Assembly (NCBI GenBank): GCA_024036415.1
Contig: JAMWET010003098.1
Span: 62,001-126,000, forward strand
Origin: Prochilodus magdalenae
Lineage: Eukaryota; Chordata; Actinopteri; Characiformes; Prochilodontidae
Length of the DNA stretch: 64,000 nt
Reading direction: 5' to 3'
In this document: one piece after another, positions 41,501-50,500 of the stretch
Position numbering within the stretch: the first letter of the stretch is position 1
Layout of the letters: every line of letters begins with the position of its first letter
The notes under the pieces: model-generated
The model's input: the letters and a program-made list of their open reading frames with translations, nothing else
What the model was told of the DNA's origin: nothing
Databases searched by the model: none
Program-made: the position numbers and the translations under genes

Positions 41501-44500
41501 TTGAATGTATTTATTAGCACATACAATGTACAGCTCTTTAAAACCTCTTTGATGTATAGAAAATATTTTATAGTTATACTATTGGTCAAAAAAATGTTTG
41601 ACCAATCTTAGATACAATTTTCAATATGTCAGCATGCAAATCGATTATATTATTTATGTACCCCTATTTTTTTATATGTATAGGTGATATGTGAGATGTA
41701 TAGCAATATAGAAATTGGAATAAGCAGCAATGTAACCTCAGTGCTAGTATTTTGTACATATTGTACAGCACTACCTAAGCTAATATGAACCCCACCCCCA
41801 CACACACACCTTAAACCTTGAATAGCTCCTTAAACGTTTAACACTCTGCTACAGTTTATTTTACTCTGCTTTTCAGAATCAGAACTTGGACTCCAAACAG
41901 CAGACAGGAAAATCTCCTCAGCCAGAGAATGGGAAGAGTGATAGCTCAGAAGCAAGGTCTCAAGAAGGCAGTGAGGACGGAGACCTCAACCTACGTATGA
42001 ACCACATTACACCCATAGACAGCTCTATAATTTAACCATGAGATCACCCTGCGCTGCCAGCAAAACAGCCGTCCACTAAATAAGCACCTTGTTATACAAG
42101 TAACACTTAATCCCCCAGCCTGCAAGGCCACCCACCTCCCACTCTTACTGATTACATACTAATCAGGAATTACTTACTAATTTAATAATAGTTGCTAAAT
42201 GTTAATAATATATTAATATACATGAAGGCATTAAAGGGCCCAAAAGTCTATTCTAAATAGGTAGATCATTTTGAATGTGTTGTTGCTTTTGTGACATCAC
42301 AAACATTTTAGCAGCTTAGTTTTTGTATATGGAAGGTATGGCGTGGATTAATTCTATGTTGTAATGGCTTTAACATGCTTTCATTTAAGAAAGATTACTT
42401 TTGTTTTTTCATTATATGGGCCCTTTAATGTAGTGCAGCCTTAATACTGTGTGTGCTCTCCACTTGCTGTAGTCTCTTGCCTCAGTTCTGCTGGGACTTG
42501 CATTGTCTGTCTTTAAAAGTTGTCTATGTCTTTTCCTCTTTCTTCTTCTCCTATCATGCTTTCTAAACTCTTGGCTATGGCTTGAAGGTCGCTGCAGGAG
42601 TGCAAGTGCTCCGGTTTTAGGTACCTACCACTGGTGTCTGCTGAAACTCTTTGAATGTATATTTCTGTCCTCCTCTCTCCTCCACCCTTTCTGCAAATGC
42701 ACACCACTTGTGCCACTTCTATCACACCAAGCCTTACCCATTTCTTTGATCAGGTAGTGTAGTGGGGGGCCCTGAGGCAGGGCCAGAGTTAGCCCTCACT
42801 CGTTCTACTCAGCCTCTCCCTCTCTTTGGGGTGGAGTAATGGCTGGAAGTAGACCTGTGGCTACAGCTGCGTTATAGCCTTAACCAGGGCCAGATGCTGG
42901 GGCGTCTGTTACTGTTCAGGGCAGACACTCACAGCTGCACGTTCTCTGTAGAACTCCTGTGCTCTTGGCTGTCTTCTGTTTAGACGAATAGCCCACTTTA
43001 TTTGGTCTATAATCTGATTTCCCAAGGACTTTCTATTGATTCACTTCCACAGTTAGCACATTTTTCATGTCATCCTCAATAAAGGCATGTGCTAAATGAA
43101 TGCATGTAAAGTACAGTGTTGTGAAAAAAGAATTTCCTGCTTCCTGATTTCCTCGATTCTCACAGCACATTAATCACACTGAAGACTTTTAGTTTGTGAT
43201 ATTTGACAGACAGAACCTCAGCATGTGAATGATCCACTTACTTACTCAAGCAGCAAATTAACTGGATTTAAAGGGGACCTATTATTGCTCATATTCAGTG
43301 TTCATAATTTTATTTTGGGTATTCATATGAAAACATACACATGCTTCAAATTTCCAAAACTACATTATTTCACTTATGCTGTACATCTGTATACACCCTC
43401 TGTCTGAAAAGCTCGGTCAGCGCTCCTCTTTAAGTCCAGCCTTCTGATGAACCCAGTGTTCTCTAATTGGCCAGCTCACTCATTCTATTCTGAGAGGTCA
43501 TATCATACCATGCTCCAGCATCACGTTCAGCATCCACACCACTGAGGCTGGTATTACAAAGATGTTGCTTCTTCTGTATTAGTTTGACCCAGAGTCTATT
43601 CCTGAGAGTCAGGTAGAACAGATCAGTAGACCCAATCCAGCTTCACAAGCTAGACTGGAGCAGGATGTTTCAGAGTGGTAAATGTGTATTGAGTGAGGGC
43701 TTGTTTAGCTTGCTAGTAGGTGGGCTATAAGGATTGTGTTATAAGATTACATCACCTTGTAACACAGAGCTGGAATTCAAATGAGATGTTTCAGGCAGCT
43801 GAGTGTTGCTCTCTCTGGCATGTACACATACCAGTCAAACGTTTGGACATGGCTACAGAAGGGTGTTCTTAAATTTAGCTTATTGCTTTATGATACAATT
43901 AAAATGAAGACATCAAACTATAAAATAGCACTCATGGAATTATGCAGTCATCTTAATAACCTCCCCAAAGGAGCATTGCAGGAGGATAAAACAGCTTTCT
44001 TAACTTATAACAGAGGTTGATATAACAAGATTTTTTTTATAACAAGATATAACAAGGACTTTTGGGCCAATTCTATTTGCCTGTCCATCATGAATACTGA
44101 CTAAACTGAAAAGAGTAACTAGAGCTGTGCAACTAGCACAACAAAATATATAATAGAAGTGGTGATATAGCAACAATATAATATTGTGATACACCAAGAG
44201 CATATGTGTTATATCAGGATATGTAATTTTTCAGACATCTCACCAGCTGTAACTGTTAAGTGTAAGCCTGTAGAGTCTTTAAAATAACCAAAAACATCCT
44301 TTTAATTGGGGGTCCCTAAAGACTTTGTACTTTGGGCTTTATACAGTAACTCTGTGCATGCACAAAAAGCTACATACCACAATAAATGACAAGGAAAGCT
44401 GGGAAAGCAAAATAGTTTTCATTTAAATGATCATGTGATTCAGCTGATAAAACTTCCCAGGCTAGAATGCAGCCTGCTCCTTACAGTGTAAACCTCGCCC

Positions 44501-47500
44501 TGTACTAAAGTGATGAAAATGCCAAAACAGTTATACCATGCAACAGACCATGATTATTTGCCTTCCTTAACTATATAAAATAATTCAGAATGGAGAAAAT
44601 CAGGATTTCATATACTTTTTAAAGGCCCTATAAACATTTTGTATTACGAAACAACTGGATACTAATCAAACAGGAAATATATCATAAAAATGACTTTTTG
44701 GAAATGATATAGGTTTGTTTAAAAGGCTCACTATGCTTAATGGCGCTGAAATTAAAAGTAAATGGGCCTTAAAACAGAAGCTTAGCTGCACTGATAGCAT
44801 CACACACATTTGACTTCTTGAAATTCTTCTCAGAGGCTTTGAATAGTAATGAAAACAAACACATTTGGTATTCTCCAGATTGCTCCAGTGTGTCTAATTA
44901 TTTCTATTAGTGATATGATAATACTTTGCTTGAACCCATATGTGTATTGTATTTACTTTTTTCTGCAGGAAAAACAGAGAAAATGGAGGACACAAGCACA
45001 TCTGATCCTTCACCAGTGTCATCTGGAGTGGACTCCGGACAGCACTCTCCAGTCTCACAGGAAAATCTGAAGAACAACAAGAGCATACGCAAACTGTGGG
45101 GAAAGTGAGTGGGAGTGTGTGGCTGGGCATGTGTACCTGTGTCATTGTGTTCTATTAAAAGCTGCCCTTGCTCACGCTGAAGTCTCTATGTTTAGGATCA
45201 GGAGGACTCAGTCAGGGGGTCTGCAGGGAGATGACCTAGAGCCCACTGAATTCAGGAGGGGGGGGTTCAGAGCCACAGCTGGACCCAGGCTGGCACGGAC
45301 GCCGGACTCAGGCCGCTCAGTCCGGTAAGCTTTCTCGTTTTATGGTTCCTTGGTTTTTTGTTTCTAATGTTAATTTCGTGGCTATTTCACAAGACTGGAC
45401 AGTTATTGGATATGTTAATACAAGCCACGAGGAGCTGTGGCTAACAATACCACTTAACTGTGACAGTCTTGCACAACCTTAAGAGGCTTAAAACAGCAGT
45501 AAAGTATTAAAGTACTGAAATGAAATACACCAGTGTTCACTAATAAATCAGCTGCATGTTTGCACTGCATGTGTGGAGTCAATAGCGATATAATACAGGG
45601 GTTGGACAATGAAACTGAAACACCTGTCATTTTAGTGTGGGAGGTCTCATGGGTAAATTGGACCAGCCTGGTGGCCAATCTTCATTAATTGCACATTGCA
45701 CCAGTAAGAGCAGAGTGTGAAGGTTCAGTTAGCAGGTAAGAGCACAGTTCTGCTCAAAATACTGCAATGCACACAACATTATGGGTGACATACCAGAGTT
45801 CAAAAGAGGACACATTGTTGGTGCACGTCTTGCTGGAGCATTTGTGACCAAGACAGCAAGTCTTTGTGATGTATCAAGAGCCACGGTATCCAGGGTAATG
45901 TCAGCATACCACCAAGAAGGACGAACCTCCACCAGCATCACGTAGTGACCTGGCCACTATCCTGCTAGAAGAATGGCCTAAAATCCCTCTGACCACTGTG
46001 CAGGACGCAGTATATGTCATTCCCAAGACGAACTGACGCTGTATTGGCCACAAAAGGAGGCCCTACACCATACTAATAAATGATTGTGGTCTAAAGCCAG
46101 GTGTTTCAATTTCATTGTCCAACCCCTGTATTTTGCTGACCAACAAGGCAAACCATGAGAGATTTTGATGAGAGAAGCTGGCTGGAAGAATAAGAATCAA
46201 TCACAGGAAGTGGATGCCCATGCTGAATGACATGCAGCTTTTGTGCATTCTTTTAATTTCTAAACCTATACTCTACATTCCTCCCTTCCTTAGAGATATG
46301 TCAATCCCCTTCTCTAAGTGGACCGCAGAGCAAGTGTGTGGTTGGCTGGAGGACTACGGACTGGGGCAGTATGTTAATCTAGCCCGTCAGTGGGTGGTCA
46401 GTGGTCAGACTCTACTCTCTGCCACACCGCAGGAGTTTGAGAAGGTAAAACTTTTTAACCCATTTTTAATGCTGTAAGCTTCTTTTGCTTACAGTCATAT
46501 ACAACTTATTTAATTTAACTGTGTGTTAGTGGTCATGATATCACAATACCCAGACATTTTCACGGTTCATAATAGAAAATGAACCAGTGGTGCCATGTTT
46601 AAAAACACACACAAGCATTTTTGTTCAGTGTTTCACACACTCCTCTGCACTAAATCCTATAAAACTCAGCTAAGTATGCTGTCAACATACAGTGTATGTA
46701 AGTACTGAAAATGATCAGTATAATGATGTTATGCTTTGTGATACTGTGTAGATTTTAGAAACCACATTGTTGAGTATTTTATAATTGCAGATTTGTAACA
46801 GGCAGTGACAGCTGTTGTATGTAAACCCTTGACCACTAGGTGGCAGTGTTGAAATCTTCAGCTGTTCAATTCTTCTATGCCACTGTAAACAAATACTCTA
46901 TGGCCACACCACTAATGATAGCATTAGCAAACCTGTGCACATAGTGTTATTATAAACAACTAATGTAAAAACCTTCTAAGATTTTCCTGATTTTTTTCTA
47001 ATATTTGAATGATTGTGTCATATCACCTTGCATAAAGTATCACAGTATATCACAATATATTTACTCTGTATCATGATTCATATAGCCAGGTTCTGATCAG
47101 CTTACCATCCATAGTGTTAAAAGATCCTAAATGATTTTTATAGTGGCCGAGAACTGCAAAACAATTTAGAAAAAAAATTTACATAAATAAATACAAATTT
47201 ACAAATGAAAAAAAAAAAAACTTGCATTCAAGAAAACAAATTACAAAAAAAAAAAAAAAAGCTGTAAAACACTTTTACCAGTACCGAAACATATTTACAA
47301 ACTCCAAAACACTTTAACAAACTCCTTTTTTTTTTTTTTACAAATTCTGACGGAAAGGGTAGGTCCAAGGCTTTTTCAGATCACGTTCCTTCAGAGCTTT
47401 AGAGAATTCAGTGTAACGGTTGCCACTTTGTTGTTCAGTGGGATGCATAGCTGACTGCATCCAAGCTGAATACATGTCTTTGTGGATTCACTGTGAGACA

Positions 47501-50500
47501 CTGACTCTACAGAAGGTAAGACATTTAAGGTGATATTCATGTCCATAGCAAACAAACAGGTAGCCTTGCCACTTCATTAGCTACAAAGCTCTGCATGCAA
47601 GTGCAAACGATGTCCTTAATTAGTCCTTCATCTCAGAGAACCTGGCCTGGAATTCTCAAGTGAACATAAAGGTAGACTTCAGGGGCAGAACTTGCCTAGA
47701 GATCCAATAATGACAGACCTAGCTGTTTACAGTCAAAGGCACTGACTCACAGGGCATGGCCACCAATAGCCATAGAACATCACTTCATGGTTAACACCAC
47801 GACTACATGAAATAACCCACACAACCTAACCCTAACCCTAGAATGGAAGAAAGAGACAAACAGGCAACGTCTAAACCACATGTATTTGGAAATGCTAAGG
47901 AAAGTAAGTGGGCTGTCATGCTAGCTATAGTGGATAACCAGCTAGCTAGCTTAAAATGGCTGAGAACTTTTGCAAAACAGTCCACTTTTTGCAGCCCATG
48001 TGGTTTAGACATCGCCTATTCACTCACTTCTTTCTTCCGCCTGCTCTTTTAAAAGACCTTCCACAGGAAAAACTGTGAGCTAGATGGCTAAAATGCGTGC
48101 CACAAAATGGACAAAACATGCTTTAGTGTTGTGACCATCTCAATGCACTCACTCTAACACTGCCTGCAAAACAGTATGACTGACAAGGTACTTCCTGTGT
48201 GTTAGACCTACACTTTCTGTCAGAATTCGCAGTTTGTTAAAGTGTTTTGGTATTTGTAAAAGTGTTTCACATCTAATTTGTTTTTACTTTTATAATTTTG
48301 TTTTCTTAAATGTACTTTTTTATTTGTATGTTGTGTTTATTTTTGTATTTATGTATTTACATATTTCTGAAATAAATATCCGAATATTTTTAGTTTTGCA
48401 CTTCTCGGATACAGTAGATCTTGACCGTGTGTCAGTATCTTACTTCAGTGTTTCATTATATCGTCATAGGAGATGGGGATCAAACACCCCCTCCACAGGA
48501 AGAAGCTGCAGCTGGCTCTCAGGTCCTTCAGCAACAAGGCAATGGAGAAGTCTTCTGAACTCGACCACATCTGGGTTACACGTGAGTAGTGCAGAAATGG
48601 ACATGAGACTTATAGGTACTAAAGCACAAAACCAAGACATACTGTACGACAGTGTATTGTATAAGATCTTGTTCTTTGTTCTCTAAGAACACATGAGAAT
48701 ATGCCTACTGGGTGTATAGTTGGCATGTTTATACTCAACCTGAAAAGGGCCAGATAAGCTTTACAGAACAATAACCTAATAATAAGCCCTTGCCTACTTG
48801 TGTGGGTTGCAATGTCGATTTGTGTAACTAGCAAAATTTGCTGAAGTTAGCAAACTTCTTGCGTAACCTATCAATTAAAACCGCATTACATGACAAAAAA
48901 TCTATAACTGATCTAATATTGACCTTTCAGTGTCATATAAAATTTAAATCATTTTGAATAAGTAATGCACTTTGAAATCTGCTAGGTTTCTCTTTAGGCT
49001 GAATAAAATTTTGCTAACAGTCTGTAAAGCCTGTTCATCTTAGCAACAATAGCTGTATACAACACATTTGAAGGCGACTGTTAGGTGAATGTTAAATTTG
49101 CATTTCCACTGGCCAAATTCCATTCAATTCCCTTCATCTTCTACAACATACATATATATATGAGTTCAGATAAGTAGCAGATTTTTGCAAATGCTGTTTC
49201 CTCCTGGTTTCTGAACCTAGGGTGGTTGGATGACATTGGCTTACCTCAGTACAAAGACCAGTTCCATGAGAGCAGGGTCGATGGCAGAATGCTTCAGTAC
49301 CTGACAGTGGTAAGGCCAAACTGCAGATGTTTCCCTCGACCCCTGACCAGAAGTGATACTAATGTAATGTGAAAATGTCGTGGCACATGACCTTTTGTGT
49401 GTTCCCTCAGAATGATCTTTTGTTCCTGAAAGTCACAAGTCAGCTCCACCATCTTAGTATCAAATGTGCCATCCACGTACTGCATGCAAACAAGTTCAAC
49501 CCTCACTGCTTGAGACGGCGCCCAGGGGACGAGGTGAGAATGTCTTGCTGCGTTTATGGTAGAAACGTAAATCACTAAATGCTAAGAGACACTAATCTTA
49601 ATACAACTGGTTAAAGGTTGTATGTATGACACAGACTGTTTGCCTCTCTGTGTTTTTGTAGAATAGAACATCTCCCTCGGAGGTGGTGCAGTGGTCTAAC
49701 CATCGGGTAATGGAATGGCTGCGCGCTGTGGACCTGGCAGAGTACGCCCCAAACCTCAGAGGAAGCGGGGTCCATGGAGGCCTCATAGTGAGTAATCCAG
49801 TGAAATCCCCTGTTCCAGAAACGGAGCGCTGTAGTTTACTCCCTGAATTCCCTCTTCGCTTAAAAGTGATGGTTTGGCTGAAAATCAAATGTACATTGTT
49901 TTCCTTACCTCAGATGAACTATTACTCAAAACTGCACATAGTTTGAGTCACATAAGTGATGATTTAGGGATGCAATTTTGCACAGTGCCAGTTTGGGAAC
50001 TGTGAACCTCCATTACTTGTTAGCTACATTAGCTCCAGCTGCATTAAATGAACCTCCATTACTTGTAAGCTACATTAGCTCCAGTGCTAAACCCAAATTC
50101 AAATTACTTTTATCCTCATATGGATACTGTACATGTACTACATATACTCATTATTTAATCATAAGGCAAATGGTCATTTTTTTCCAAAATTCTGTTTATG
50201 AAATTATTTTCTTTGGGATTTACCACCAGATCCTGGAGCCCCGTTTTAATTCCGAGACCTTGGCCATGTTGCTGAATATCCCTCCTCAGAAGACCCTCCT
50301 CAGACGCCACTTAGCTACCAACTTCAATTCTCTGGTAGGGCTGCCGGCTCAGCAAGAGAAACGAGAATATGCCAATGCAAGCGGACACACGCCTCTCACC
50401 ACCACTGCCAAAGTCCGGGTATGATATCAGAAAAGCTTGTTTATGAACACCATAACATTTACTGGATCTGTATTATGTAACATACGTTATCAGGGTAGAA

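Larger units (their letters stand above)
46445..48469 (+). other. ppfibp2 intron 21
   Basis: Holds a CTCF-like site and a 1.2-kb long inverted-repeat element. The rest is AT-rich. Confidence 0.75.

Noticed and set aside
48234..48686. 150-codon plus frame
   Set aside because: Fuses the right arm of the inverted-repeat element to a frame over exon 22 that is not the SAM reading frame.
49978..50424. 148-codon plus frame as a separate gene
   Set aside because: Only 50230-50418 is supported (exon 26); the upstream part is intron.
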